The translations under genes were made by a program, and so were the position numbers. Positions 9,683 to 20,672 of a DNA stretch of 64,000 nt are shown piece by piece. Position 1 is the first letter of the stretch. Each line of letters begins with the position of its first letter. Source of the stretch: Strigamia acuminata (lineage: Eukaryota > Arthropoda > Chilopoda > Geophilomorpha > Linotaeniidae); contig OX442318.1 in NCBI GenBank assembly GCA_949358305.1, forward strand, positions 2,094,501-2,158,500, in the 5' to 3' direction. The notes below the pieces were generated by a model that was given only the letters and a program-made list of their open reading frames with translations, was not told where the DNA came from and ran no database searches.

Positions 9683-10485
9683 CGCTCGTCAATACCGCAA
9701 ATTTCATCGCCTCAAGATTCAATGAAGGCTTGTCACACTCCTCCATTTCGGGAAGTTTAGCGGCCATCACCGCCGCAGGCTTCATTGACCCGTCAATTAG
9801 AGCTGATGATCGTATCGCCCGAATTCTAAAAGGAGTTAATAATTTAAGGCCGAACTTACCACGTTATGTGGCCACTTGGGACGTGGGCCTAGCTCTGAAC
9901 GCCCTGCGAAAACTCTGGCCGCATGATGATCTCGATTGGAGACAACTCCAAGAAAAACTGCTCATGCTGCTGGCTTTAACAACTGCTGCCAGGGTCAGCT
10001 CGCTGCAAAGTTTTAAAATTTCGGAGATGACAGTCTCAACGGACGCGGTCATTTTCAACCCGAAAACTTTACACAAGCATTCTCGTGTTGGACACCATAC
10101 TGTATTTCGAGTGGCCCCTTATTTGCAAGAACGGGCCATCTGCCCTTTCAAGGCCCTGATGGATTTTTTGGCCAAAACAAATCCGTTACGCAAGGACGAT
10201 GGTTTGTTCTTAAAATTACAACCACCCCATGCCGCACCTACCAAAGATACTGTGCGACGATGGATTAAGGATTTTTTAAAAAAGATCGGCGTCGGTCAAG
10301 AGTTTGGTGCTCATTCGACGCGAGCTGCGGCCACCAGCGCAGCCGCCAGTGTTATTCCGGTACAACAAATATTAGGTGTTGCCGGTTGGACCTCCGAACA
10401 AACATTCGCGAGGTTCTACAACAAAACAATTGTCAACCACAATGCTTTTCAGGAATCAGTCCTAAACAGACCAATTCCAAAATAA
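9352..10485 (+). CDS. DIRS tyrosine recombinase
   Basis: A 377-codon frame overlapping the end of the RT frame. The catalytic R-H-x-x-R-Y set is visible: Arg in TTAARVSSLQSF, HSTRAAATSAA (H-x-x-R), and the Tyr nucleophile in FARFYNKTIV, with GVAGWTSEQTF between them. The N-terminal SAM-like DNA-binding region is present (STTVRTYTAGIKRWTEF). The enzyme joins circular element DNA to the genome through a covalent phosphotyrosine. The true start may be internal or reached by frameshifting; the annotated Met is simply the first in frame. Confidence 0.9.
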   Translation: MDLTSVVCTTVGLLGRSTSVLSGPRTSDVGSSTRGPVSSPGPAAPWLQSQWSDLIAGGFSPDAANLYSAGWRSTTVRTYTAGIKRWTEFSGEGSPYSNPLPPSLDPNYRLTLVNTANFIASRFNEGLSHSSISGSLAAITAAGFIDPSIRADDRIARILKGVNNLRPNLPRYVATWDVGLALNALRKLWPHDDLDWRQLQEKLLMLLALTTAARVSSLQSFKISEMTVSTDAVIFNPKTLHKHSRVGHHTVFRVAPYLQERAICPFKALMDFLAKTNPLRKDDGLFLKLQPPHAAPTKDTVRRWIKDFLKKIGVGQEFGAHSTRAAATSAAASVIPVQQILGVAGWTSEQTFARFYNKTIVNHNAFQESVLNRPIPK

Positions 10486-10581
10486 ATTCATAAATAAAAA
10501 ATGATTAAACTGAAAAATTGTTAAATTTGTTTTTTCCAAAACATTTTTATTTTTATCCTATGGAAAAAAGTTACCTTTCAA

Positions 10582-11020
10582 GTCTCCTGTTTAGCCGGAG
10601 ATTACAAAGAGTGAATGTAATCTCGGCTGAACGAAGTGAAGCGGAGCGAAGCGGAGCGAACGAGTGAAAGCCGATAACATTCACTCGTGTAATTGGAGGT
10701 TTAACAGGACCCACCGACCTCCCTTGTCACAACTAAATTATCTAAGCTCCATCTAACACAAACTAATTCGTTTTCAATCACTACCTAGCGTTCTAAATGT
10801 TTAAAAATGAACGAAAATCACGCTTACCGTCAACACCGTTGATTTCGTCGACTCCATTTTGTCCTTCACTTCCTTTTTTCCAGGATAGCTTTTAAGACTG
10901 ACGTAACCCGACTAGTAGCGCCATCTCCTGTTAAACCTCCAATTACACGAGTGAATGTTATCGGCTTTCACTCGTTCGCTCCGCTTCGCTCCGCTTCACT
11001 TCGTTCAGCCGAGATTACAT
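10582..11020. repeat. DIRS right inverted-repeat region
   Basis: This holds the two split complements of the left terminal repeat (10582-10617 and about 10900-10930) plus a 95-bp hairpin (10615-10710 against 10926-11020). The loop (10711-10925) has no open frame. In DIRS elements this arrangement lets the ends be completed from the internal complementary region during replication. Confidence 0.75.
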
Positions 11021-11029
11021 TAAATTACT

Positions 11030-11560
11030 GTGTGACGGTCATGACGTCATATTTACTTCCAAGTTCACCCCTAGATGGCGCTATTTCCCATTTTAGTGGG
11101 AAATTTGAATGCATCTAGTATTTATGTGATATTTATATAAAATTAAAGGTTTTATATAAATCCACTTTACCTTTTACATTATATCATATTAGTATGATAT
11201 ATTTGTGTGTTTATTTCTCCAGTTGTGCTATAATTTACACAAATTATAACAACACCTGGTCAAAGGATTAAGTCACCCCTCGCCACCCACAGGTGTTTGA
11301 GCTACTTTTGCAGAGTAAGACAATAGCCTTAATTGCAAATGTGTCCTCTGTATCCACTTCCTGGGACAGACCTAGTAGAAGACTGTGTCCCCTGTATCCA
11401 CTTCCTATTTACTAGGATTGGACAGTTTTGAGTGACCAGTGTTCCTATTAGAGCAATGGTCAACTCATTGTTTCTACTGAGCATATATTCCAGTGTAAAC
11501 CGGAAATAGCTCGCTCTTGTTTTTGTTTTCTGTTTGATACTTACTTGAGCCCATATTCTA
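11030..11560. other. Intergenic, no gene seen
   Basis: AT-rich DNA with short direct repeats (AGTATTTATGTGATATTTATA near 11115; ACTTCCTGGGACAG and ACTTCCTATTTAC near 11355-11410). I found no convincing exon on either strand. Confidence 0.5.
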
Positions 11561-11583
11561 CGCTTCGCTTCGCTTCGCTTCGC

Positions 11584-11775
11584 TTCATGCCAACATTCCG
11601 TTGTAGGGACACGTGCATTAAATTCCGTGTTCAATCCTTTACCTGACTACATGCCAACATTCCGTTGTAGGGGCACGTGCATTAAATTCCGTGCTCAAAC
11701 CCTTTCCGTACTTCATGCCAACATTCCGTTGTAGGGGCACGTGCAGTAAAATGCCGTGCTCAATTTCTTTTCCGC
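11584..11775 (+). repeat. Three tandem copies of a ~64-bp unit
   Basis: Each copy begins ATGCCAACATTCCGTTGTAG and contains GGCACGTGCATTAAATTCC. The copies start near 11586, 11650 and 11714. A CGCTTCGCTTCGCTTCGCTT run (11562-11585) precedes them. It recalls the CGCTTCGCTCCGCTTC motif of the DIRS hairpin, so this could be decayed element sequence. Confidence 0.75.
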
Positions 11776-12249
11776 CGAGACATTAGGGTCAAACCTAGTG
11801 TTGGATTGACGTGAGCACCATTGATTCAATTCTGGGCTGGTTGTACTTTGGTGCAACAGAATCGACAGGGTCTTTTCATAATCGTTTTATTTATACAGGT
11901 TTTAGTTATGTTTGATTATTAGATTATTTGTAATTTAATAATTCAATTCATACCTTTGCATGATTGGATTTATTCGTAAACTCAACATGATTTTCGAAGT
12001 CACTTTAATGAGTTTATCCAAGGTCAAATATTCTTGTAACTTATTTCGATAAGTTGCACATTAATATTTTCACGGAACCAGACGTTTGATTTCATTACGT
12101 GATAAGTTGTAAACCAATTTATCCGTGTGAAATTGCTTATTTAAAATCTCACTTTGAGTAACTCATATTTATGGTTATTTTGATAATCATAAATAGACCA
12201 ATTGGTAAATATCTACGAATAGATATTTAAACCAATGGTCACCCAAAGT

Positions 12250-12624
12250 TGTGACGATGCGGCAAAGTCAACCGCACTTCTCGGATAATTTAGTTACACA
12301 GAACCAACCGAAGCAGACGACAATCAGTCCGATTGCTGACGACACCTTTTACGCCCGAAATAAGAACTTTACACACTCTTATTTCAAGGCTGAACACAAC
12401 TGTTAACGTTATCTTAGGGCTTTTGAGCCACTCGTTTGTATAGCTAGTTACACTCGTATTTTACTGGCCATTTGTCGGCCATAGTTATTATATAACTTTA
12501 TTCCGGCTTAATAAATGTTCTATGTTTTGATAAACATAAACGCCTCATTCTTTGCACTTTACACACACTGCAGTTTCACTTGTTCTTTTAGCATTAATTC
12601 CTATCCCGGGTAGTCATCGTCACA
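12250..12624 (+). mobile_element. Possible solo LTR
   Basis: The segment starts TGTGACGATG and ends with the mirror CATCGTCACA. It contains a TATATAA-like box (TTATTATATAACTTTATTCC) followed by AATAAATG about 30 bp later. This TG...CA layout with promoter and poly(A) signals resembles an LTR. No clear flanking duplication, second LTR or internal region was found. Confidence 0.35.
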
Positions 12625-12675
12625 ACTGTACATTTAAATAAATAAAAAATGTTTTTGTTAAATATAAATTATGTC

Positions 12676-13044
12676 AGTGTTGTGTGCGGTACATCTCGCG
12701 GTCCACGAGAAAACGCTGTTTAGTGGGCATCACAGGAACGGGATAACGACGCTGAACGTACGTGTCACGTACGCAAAATGCACGTATCACGTCAAATATC
12801 ATAAGAAAACTTTATTGAAACTGAAAAAACATGTAAAAAGTCATAAAAAAGCCATTAAAACTGAAAAGAAATATTATAAACCATGAAAAACTGATTAAAG
12901 CTAAAAAAAACTTAAGAAATCCTAAAAAATTATTAAAACTATTGAAAAAGAGTTGAAAAACATTTAAAACTGATTGGAAAAAATGGCGTTAATGTGTTTT
13001 CTCACGTTTTCTCGTGGACCGCGAGATGTACCGCACACAACACT
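12676..13044. mobile_element. Fold-back MITE with ~40-bp perfect TIRs
   Basis: The left end AGTGTTGTGTGCGGTACATC and the right end GATGTACCGCACACAACACT are exact mirrors for about 40 bp, through CTCGCGGTCCACGAGAAAAC. The interior is A-rich filler without a gene. A related, more diverged copy is nested at about 54803-55181. Flanks both start with aatt, but the target duplication is not clear. Confidence 0.75.
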
Positions 13045-13045
13045 A

Positions 13046-13160
13046 ATTGCCAATTTGATCCATCGCCAATTTGATCTGTCGCCAATTTGATTCATCGCCA
13101 ATTTGGGAGCTCGCCAATTTGAAATCAAATTACAATAATTTAGCATCGCCAATATGATCC
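13046..13160 (+). repeat. Short minisatellite TCGCCAATTTGAT
   Basis: Six copies of an 18-bp unit built on CGCCAATTTGA(T), with spacers such as TCCAT or TCTGT, directly downstream of the fold-back MITE. Confidence 0.7.
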
Positions 13161-14094
13161 TTTTATTATTATTTTATTTTTTTATTATACTATTTTATTG
13201 TTTTAAATTCGGCGCCAAATAAGCCTATCGCCAAGCACTTGCTGGTCCATGTCGAGGATAACCACATGGGCATGGCAGACATTTTATTTAGTTTCCAGTT
13301 CACTTGTGAATAGTGTATTGCAATGAGTCATAGATTGCCATTTAACAGGATTTTTTTTTTTTTTTTACTTTTAAAACCTAAATTTTTTGTTTTAAAAAAA
13401 ACATTTTCGGTTTGAAAAAATACTAAAACATCAAAATAAAATATAATACTAAATTAAATAAATACTAAAACTCCAAATATTACCACCAGGCTGAGCAACT
13501 TGAACTGCAAACACCGATATATCGTATGGTTGTGAGAAATCATATTTTGTCAAGATAAATAACATAATTTTCGTTAAAAAATTCCTCGTTTTTACACAAA
13601 AACATTTTTTACATGACCACCATTTAAAAAAAATATCAATTTTTCACTATTCACGAAGAAGCCATTTTGAAAACATCGATACATTTACGCACCGATATAT
13701 ATCGTATCGATACCCATTACCTCAACCAACTCGGATGCGCACTCCATCACTCCACATTGCGCCGAGCGATACATCCATTCGATACGATATTTCGATTCGA
13801 TACGCCCAGTGCTAGTGCTGCGCATTGTCGTCTCGTTGCGTTAGAGATCGGAAGTCATAAAATAGGCCTAAACCTAACATTTTTAGTTTTCAAACTCGCA
13901 ATCACATTTTTTTAAAACCAAACACCAACGACTCGTCCAAAGAATAAAGTTTTAGTAAGTGTAAGTACCCGACACGGCCATCCGCCGCCACGAAAATAGA
14001 AAAATAGAAAGAAAGACAAAAAAAAAAAAAAAAAAAATGGTTGAAAGGAAAAATTGGCTAATGCAAACATTTCTCATTTTCAGTTAAAAAAACC
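13161..14094 (+). promoter_or_regulatory. Upstream region and 5' UTR of the SGT gene
   Basis: Mostly AT-rich. A more mixed block (13660-13830) has TATCGATACG-type repeats and then a CpG-bearing stretch (GTCGTCTCGTTGCGTTAG), the best candidate for the promoter and transcription start. A 5' UTR exon appears to end at 13954 (TTTA|GTAAGTG), and an acceptor (TTTTCAG) ends at 14083, eleven bases before the start codon. No TATA box can be assigned. This is inferred from splice-site shape only. Confidence 0.35.
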
Positions 14095-17000
14095 ATGTCC
14101 GAAGTGAAAAAATTAGTATATTCCATCATCCAATTCCTCTCGGAACAACTCCAGTCTGGAAGTTTGACCGCCGACGCCACTGAATCCATCGAAGGTGCGA
14201 AAACCGTCGAAAAAATCGGAAAAAAATCGAAAAAAATCGTAAAAAACACGAAAAAAACATAAAAAAAAATTAAAATTTTCATTTTTAGTCGCAGTGCAAT
14301 GTCTAGAACAAGCGTACGGAATAAGCCACGAGGAGGCGAGCGGGCGAGAAAATTCTAAAAAGCTTTTAGAAATGTTCAAAGAAGCGACGGCGAACGAAGA
14401 GGTAAATCTGATTTGGTCGATTTTTGTGAATGGAATTAATTGCTAAAGCTGAGAAATGCCAAGAGAATTTTGTTTTATCACACGCTGAGTCACATGTTAG
14501 AGTTTGTAAGATTGAAAACTCTGTTCTAAAGCGAGAAATGGCGTCGGAGAAGACGAGGCGGAGTGCGCGGACGACGAGACGAGGCGAGGCGGAGCTTTTG
14601 GAGGACAGCGAGGCGGGGAAACCTCTGGATTTGTCGTTGGAAGCGGCGAGACACGAGTTGGAACGGATGTTGCCGAAAGGCGGCTGTGTGCAGTGCGGGC
14701 GCGATGGACGTTTGACGAAACGGGGACGGCCGCACGAGACTTATTTCGGGTGTCGGGTGTGTCGGGTGCATTTGTGCCGAAAGAGGAATTGTTTTCAGAC
14801 GTGGCATACGGTGCATTGATGGTTTGATTGAAGAGTTTGGTTTGTTTTTGGTGTTTTTTTTGTTTTTTTTTGGGGTTTTGTAAGTTTGTTGTTGGTTGTT
14901 GATTGTTGGGTTTTTTTTTTGTTTTTTGGGAGAAGTTTGTGAAGTTTGGTGGGGTTTTGAATTTTTAGGGGAAGTTGATGGAATTTGTATGTTTTGAGGA
15001 GAAAAGGAGGGAATTGTGTAAGTTTTTTTGAAATGTTGAAGAAGTTTCTAAATTTTGATGGAAAAAATGAAGAAATTTTTAAATTTTTATAAAAAAAATG
15101 AAGAAATTTCTATATTTTCATGAAAAAAATGAAGAAATTTCTAAATTTTCATGAAAAAAATGAAGAAATTTCTAAATTTTCATGAAAAAAATGAAGAAAT
15201 TTCTAAATTTTCATGAAAAAAATGAAGAAATTTCTAAATTTTTATAAAAGATTAAAGAAATTTCTAAATTTTAACAAAAAATTGAAGAAATTTCTACATT
15301 TAAACAAAAAAATGAAGAAATTTCTAAATTTTAATAAAAGATTAAAGAAATTTCTAAATTTTAACAAAAAACTGAAGATATTTCTAAATTTTCATAAAAA
15401 AATGAAGAAATTTCTAAATTTTAACAAAAAAATGAAGGAATTTCTAAATTTTAACAAAAAATTTAACCAATTTTTCAAAAAATTAAACAAATTTCTAAAT
15501 TTTTCAAAAAATGAACAAATTTCTAAATTTTAACAAAAAAATGAAGGAATTTCTAAATTTTAACATCAGATTAACGAAATTTCTAAATTTTCACAAGAAG
15601 TTTAAGGAACTTGTAAATTTTCACGAAATTTCTAAATTTTCACTAAAAATTCAGGAAATTTTTTAATTTTAACCAAAAGTTTCTGTAAATCACATTTCTA
15701 ATACCAATTTGTTAACGTTTCATAAATAATTTCTAAATTGTTCTTATAAATCTCAATGTTTATTTTCTAATGTAAATAATCGTAAACTAGCGCATTTCGA
15801 ATGCTGAAAATTTCTGCATTTACAATTCGGACAAATTTGAACGAATTTAAAATTTCAAAAATTTTATATATTTTAATACAAAAATTATTTTTCATTTTCT
15901 TCAATTTAATCTTTTTTAGTTACACGAAGGTCCTATTTTTAAAAAAAAAAAAAAATCTGTTGCCATGATCCTAGTCACCTTCATTATACATCGGCTTAAA
16001 AATAATTATAATTTTATAACAAAATTCGAAAAAAAAAATCAAATTATGGGATATAATGTGCAATAGCCATTAAAATAAATTAGCACCTTCAAAAAACCAT
16101 TCAAAATGGTTAAAAAAAAATTAATAAAAAATTATAAAAATCAAAACAAATATAAAAATGTACATAAAAATATATAAATAACAAAACTAACCAAAAAAAA
16201 ATTGAATTTATATATAAATTCTATTAAAAAAAATTATAAAAAATGACAAACTAATCAAAAAATTGATGTTTTGTATAAATTTTATATGACATTGTATCAA
16301 AAAAATCGTTTTCATGTATAAATTCCACTAAAAATCCACATTTCGAGGCTTAAAATCCAAAAAACTAACAAACCACTGCCTTTATCATTGTATAAATCTC
16401 CAATTGTGCCTTTAATTCGTTGCCAAATGATGTAATTAATCGAAAACCAAGAGGCTACTCCATTGAAAAACAGAGGCTACCAATTTTCTAGTGCCAAAAT
16501 CACGTGTTATTCAATTGTAATTAATAAATAAAAAAAAATTATTGTAATATTAAAATAAAAAAAAATAACTCGCATTGATTTTACAAGATTTTGTTGGCAA
16601 TTTCAATCATTTAATTTAATTTTATCGATTTTTTATTGATTTTTTTTCGTGTAATTTCAGAGCAATTCGGAAAAATTAGAAGAACCTTCGCCGGACGTGA
16701 AAGCGAAAGCGGAAGAGTTGAAAAATAAGGGAAACGAATTAATGAAGACGGAGCGGTTCGTGGACGCCGTCGAATGCTACTCGAAAGCGATCGAATTGGA
16801 TGGGAGAAATGCCATTTATTTCTGCAATAGGTTTTTTTTGTTTTTTTTTTAAATTTATTTTTTGGTTTTATGTTGAGATTGATTTTGTTTTTTGGTGTTT
16901 TTTTTAGAGCGGCGGCTTTGAGTAAACTGAACAGTCACGATAAGGCCATATTGGACTGCGAAAAAGCTATTAGAATTGATAAAAATTATAGCAAGGCGTA

Positions 17001-20000
17001 CGGAAGAAAAGGGTTGATGTTTATTTGTTTATCGATTTGTTTTTGTGTTTTTGGTTTTTGGTTTTTGGGCGGTTTTGGAAATGAATTGGAACGAAACGAT
17101 TGAAAGGTGGTTGGGAAATTTTGATTTTTAGTCGGTTTGTTTCGAGTTTGGTCCAAAATTGGTTTTGAAATGTGATTTTCACACGATTTTGGTCTGAAAT
17201 TGGATTAAAAAAATGATTTTTTACACGATTTTGATCCAAAATTGGTTTCAAAATGTGATTTTCACACGATTTTGGTCTGAAATTGGATTAAAAAAATGAT
17301 TTTTTACACGATTTTGGTCCAAAATTGGTTTCAAAATGTGATTTTCACACGATTTTGGTCTGAAATTGGATTAAAAAAATGATTTTTTACACGATTTTGA
17401 TCCAAAATTGGTTTCAAAATGTGATTTTCACACGATTTTGGTCTGAAATTGGATTAAAAAAATGATTTTTTACACGATTTTGATCCAAAATTGATTTCAA
17501 AATGTGATTTTTACTCGATTTTGGTCCGAAATTGGTTTCAAAATATGATTTCCACACGATTTCCGTTCAAAATTGGTTTCAAAATGAGATTTCCACTCGA
17601 TTTTGTTCCAAATTTTTTGGAAAAAGTGATTTTTCACTCGAGTTTGGTCCTGAAACAAACTGGGTTTTATTTACGATTTGGATTTTCAGTCGTTTTGAAT
17701 CGATTTTAGTCTGAATCATGACTAAAGTGAACAAAAAATCACTGATAATTGTCACTTTAGTTCAAAATCCACCAAAAACAAACTGAAAATCCACTTACAA
17801 ACAATAAAACGATCGGAAATCCACCTACAAACACGATTTTTCGACTAAAACAAACCAAAAAACGACCAAAAACCAAGCTTTCCAATCATTCCTAACCAAA
17901 AACGTGACACTCCCAACATTTCTCCACTCACAAACCCCAAACCTCGATTGCAGCTTGGCGCACGCGAGCCTGAACCAGCACCAACAGGCCATAGACTGCT
18001 ACGAGAAAGCCGTGACCCTCGACCCAGACAACGAGAGCTACCAGAACAACCTGAGGATCGCCGAAGAGAAGCTAAAAGAGGCGAACCTCGGCTCGACCGG
18101 CGGCGGCGGCGGAGTCGGCGGCATGTTCGGCATGGACTCGGGTCAATTCAACCTGTCCAACCTGCTGAGCAACCCGGCGCTCATGAACATGGCCACGCAG
18201 ATGATGTCGGACCCCAACATGCAAAATCTGTAATGCGCTTTGCTTATTCGCTCGCAATAGCTTGAAATTTGCATATTCACATATATTAATTAATTAATTT
18301 ATTAATTAATTAATGGATTTTTCAATTTGATTAATTAATTTCGATTTTTTTTTTCTTTTTTTCTTCTTTTTTTCTTATTTTTTTGTTTTTTTTTCTTTTT
18401 GTTTTGAATTTTTCTTATTTAAATATTTATTACTTATTACTTAGTCTTGGTAATATTTTGTCAAATCAAAGCAGTAACATCCCGTCGACTAATCCAGCCG
18501 GGGGAGCTGGGGGTGCGGCCGGCGTGCAGGCACTTCTACAAGCGTACGTGGGAGATGGAGATCGCATATTGTCGAGATTTGGATGAGGGCCAGTCACAGA
18601 TTTTTGTTTTTTGGACGTGGGTTGGCGCTGGGGGAGGGATGTGTGGTGATGGAGAAGGTTTAGCGGGGTTTTTAATTCGTCTGGGTGTGTTTGCATGAAA
18701 AATTTAATTTTTTTACGGTTGGAATTAATATTTCACATTTAAGTTTTGTTTTTTTTATCTGGGACGTGTGAAAAGAATTTAATTTCATGTGAAATCAATT
18801 GTTTTTTTGGTTATAAATTATTTTTTTTTGATTATGAATTAATTTTTTCGATTAGAAATCAATTTTTTCGATTATAAATCAATTTTTATGATTATGAATT
18901 AATTTTTTTGATTATAAATCAATTTTTTCGATTAGAAATCAATTTTTTCAATTTTAAATCAATTTTTTCGATTTTAAATCAATTTTTTCGATTTTAAATC
19001 AATTTTTTCGATTTTAAATCAATTTTTTCGATTTTAAATTAATTTTTTCGATTATAAATCAATTTTTTCGATTTTAAATCAATTTTTTCGATTTTAAATT
19101 AATTTTTTTGATTATAAATCAATTTTTTCGATTAGAAATCAATTTTTTCGATTAGAAATCAATTTTTTCAATTTTAAATCAATTTTTTCGATTTTAAATC
19201 AATTTTTTCGATTAGAAATCAATTTTTTCAATTTTAAATCAATTTTTTCGATTTTAAATCAATTTTTTCGATTTTAAATTAATTTTTTCGATTTTAAATC
19301 AATGTTTTCGATTATAAATCAAGTTTTTTTTTATTATAAATCAAGTTTTTCGATTATAAATCAATTTTTTCGATTTTAGATTAATTTTTTCGATTAGAAA
19401 TCAATTTTTTCGATTTTAAACCAATTTTTTCGATTTTAAATTAATTTTTTCGATTATAAATCAATTTTTTTTTATTATAAATCAATTTTTTCAATTATAA
19501 ATTAATTTTTTCGATTTTAAATCAATTTTTTCGATTATAAATCCATTTTTTTCGATTATAAATCAATTTTTTCGATTATAAATTTATTTTTACGTAAGAA
19601 ATCAATTTATTCCACTTGAAATCAATTTTTTCACGTGAAATCAATTTTTTTTACTTGAAATCGATCGTTTTTTCCATTAGAAATCAATTATTTCCATTAG
19701 AATTCAATTTTTTTCACATGAAATTATTTATTTTTACTTGAAAATTATTTTTTTCCACTTTTGAATTACTTTATTATTTTTTAACTTAAAAATTAATTAT
19801 TTTTCCGATTTTTTCATTTGAAAGTTGATTATTTTTCACTGGAAATTCATCATTTCCTTCCATTGATTTTCCCCCAGAAAAATCACTGACAACTGCTCCA
19901 CACTCGTCACAATGTCTGTGATTGGTTAATTCCAACTCAAAATATTAATTAATTAATTAATATATGATAATATATGATCTCAAAATTTCTCGTTTTTATT

Positions 20001-20174
20001 CACATTTCATTATTTATATTTTTCTTAACAAAAAATTTCTTCTCTCTTCCCAGGGGTCAGCAATTGGCTGCTCAAATGCAGGCTACTAACCCTGATTTAG
20101 TTGAACAGTTACGGCGTCAAATGCATCCTGGTGATGGCAGCCCACCGAACCCAGGTGACGAAATTGGAAACTAA
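14095..20174 (+). CDS. SGTA: Small glutamine-rich TPR protein (SGT co-chaperone)
   Basis: Seven exons join in frame: 14095-14194, 14289-14401, 16661-16830, 16908-17012, 17954-18229, 18445-18543 and 20054-20174 (327 aa). The N-terminus ([18 protein letters not shown]) is the SGT dimerisation domain that binds Get4/Get5 (Ubl4A) partners. Three TPRs follow ([59 protein letters not shown]); they clamp the EEVD tails of Hsp70/Hsp90. The C-terminus has the STI1-like [16 protein letters not shown] segment and a Gln-rich end ([13 protein letters not shown]) that holds hydrophobic tail-anchored clients in the cytosol. Length matches the family. Introns 2, 4 and 6 are dominated by minisatellites, and intron 2 also holds a Cys-rich ORF. 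MNK begins about 460 bp downstream on the same strand. Confidence 0.95.
14430..14819 (+). CDS. Cys-rich zinc-ribbon ORF inside SGT intron 2 (piggyBac C-terminal-like)
   Basis: An open frame of 129 codons with GC-rich codons, unlike the AT-rich intron around it. The C-terminal 50 residues hold the Cys/His pattern CVQCG...YFGCRVC...[13 protein letters not shown]. This resembles the C-terminal Cys-rich domain of piggyBac transposases (CxxC...C..C...LC...CF..YH). The upstream part is Arg/Glu-rich with no clear fold. No DDD catalytic domain is present, so it is either a remnant of a piggyBac-like element or a nested small gene. The start codon is the first Met and may be wrong; an upstream splice acceptor is possible. 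The assignment rests on the spacing pattern only. Confidence 0.4.
   Translation: MELIAKAEKCQENFVLSHAESHVRVCKIENSVLKREMASEKTRRSARTTRRGEAELLEDSEAGKPLDLSLEAARHELERMLPKGGCVQCGRDGRLTKRGRPHETYFGCRVCRVHLCRKRNCFQTWHTVH
15040..15660 (+). repeat. SGT intron 2 minisatellite (~29-bp unit)
   Basis: About 20 copies of AATGAAGAAATTTCTAAATT followed by TTCATGAAAA or TTAACAAAAA variants. The long Lys/Phe/Asn-rich frames across it are artefacts. Confidence 0.85.
15661..16650. other. AT-rich remainder of SGT intron 2
   Basis: Very AT-rich DNA with A-runs and short direct repeats (AAAATTATAAAAA types). I see no exon or element boundary. Confidence 0.5.
17150..17660 (+). repeat. SGT intron 4 minisatellite (~82-bp compound unit)
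   Basis: The unit combines TTACACGATTTTGATCCAAA and TTCACACGATTTTGGTCTGA segments, about 4-6 copies with decay toward the 3' side. It is two related 40-bp halves that were amplified together. Confidence 0.85.
18790..19660 (+). repeat. SGT intron 6 minisatellite (20-bp unit)
   Basis: More than 35 copies of AATTTTTTCGATTTTAAATC with variants (ATTATAAATC, ATTAGAAATC). Variants occur in short blocks, as expected from unequal exchange or slippage. Confidence 0.9.
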
Positions 20175-20199
20175 AATTCTACAAAAATGCAATTTTTGA

Positions 20200-20636
20200 C
20201 ACATTTTTCCCATTTTTCAGATCCAAAATGAAATCCTGAGGTGTTTAAAGGCAACAAATAATTGTATTTCTTCCAGATGGGTTTAGTTAACGTATTTTTT
20301 TTTCCATTTTTAATTACAAATGATTATGAAAAAAAAAAAGGAAAAAAAATTATAATCTTTCAGATCTCTCGTTATTTTTGTCTTTAAAACGAAATGGCTT
20401 TATATTTTCCTGGTAAAAATTGATGGTTGCGAATTAAAAAGATGAAAAGAAAATAAAAATACAAATAAAAAACATGATGAAACATTTATTTGGGCGATGA
20501 AAAGCCAAAAAATGAGTGAAAAGTGTAATTTTAGCAACGGCCATTGCTGTAGTAAACATTGACGCGAGTGTTGCTAGGCGACTTGGATCTCGGACGTTCT
20601 CGCACCGATACGAGAGTGCGGTGGCGATCTGGAGCA
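20200..20636 (+). promoter_or_regulatory. SGT 3' UTR and MNK promoter region
   Basis: The first half is AT-rich SGT 3' UTR. The second half (20530-20636) is CpG-bearing (GCGATCTGGAGCAATGG at its end) and is the likely MNK promoter or 5' UTR. The two genes lie head to tail with little space between them. Confidence 0.4.
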
Positions 20637-20672
20637 ATGGCGGGCACTAAGCAAGGGAAGGACATCGATGAG
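20637..20672 (+). CDS. Candidate first coding exon of MNK
   Basis: ATG at 20637 opens MAGTKQGKDIDE and runs to a GT donor (GAG|GTAAAC) at 20672, phase 0. It could splice to an acceptor ending at 21640 (AAGCAG|AAAATTG), in frame with the next exon, replacing the Met start at 21632. The surrounding CpG-rich sequence fits a transcription start. This is inference from splice-site shape. Confidence 0.35.

Larger units (their letters stand above)
6178..11020 (+). mobile_element. DIRS-type tyrosine-recombinase retrotransposon
   Basis: The element encodes Gag/RT/RNase H and a tyrosine recombinase in overlapping frames. It has the split inverted repeats of DIRS elements instead of LTRs. The left terminal repeat (6178-6240) has two parts, TTTGTAATCTCCGGCTAAAC and TGGCGCTACTAGTCGGG. 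Their complements sit separately at the right side, at 10582-10617 and about 10900-10930. An extra inverted repeat of about 95 bp (10615-10710 versus 10926-11020) contains GCTCCGCTTCGCTCCGCTTC. DIRS elements integrate through a circular DNA using the recombinase and leave no target duplication. The outer boundaries are approximate. Intact frames suggest a young copy. Confidence 0.85.

Noticed and set aside
15213-15533. Lys/Phe/Asn-rich 106-codon frame
   Set aside because: It is entirely the 29-bp intron minisatellite of SGT.
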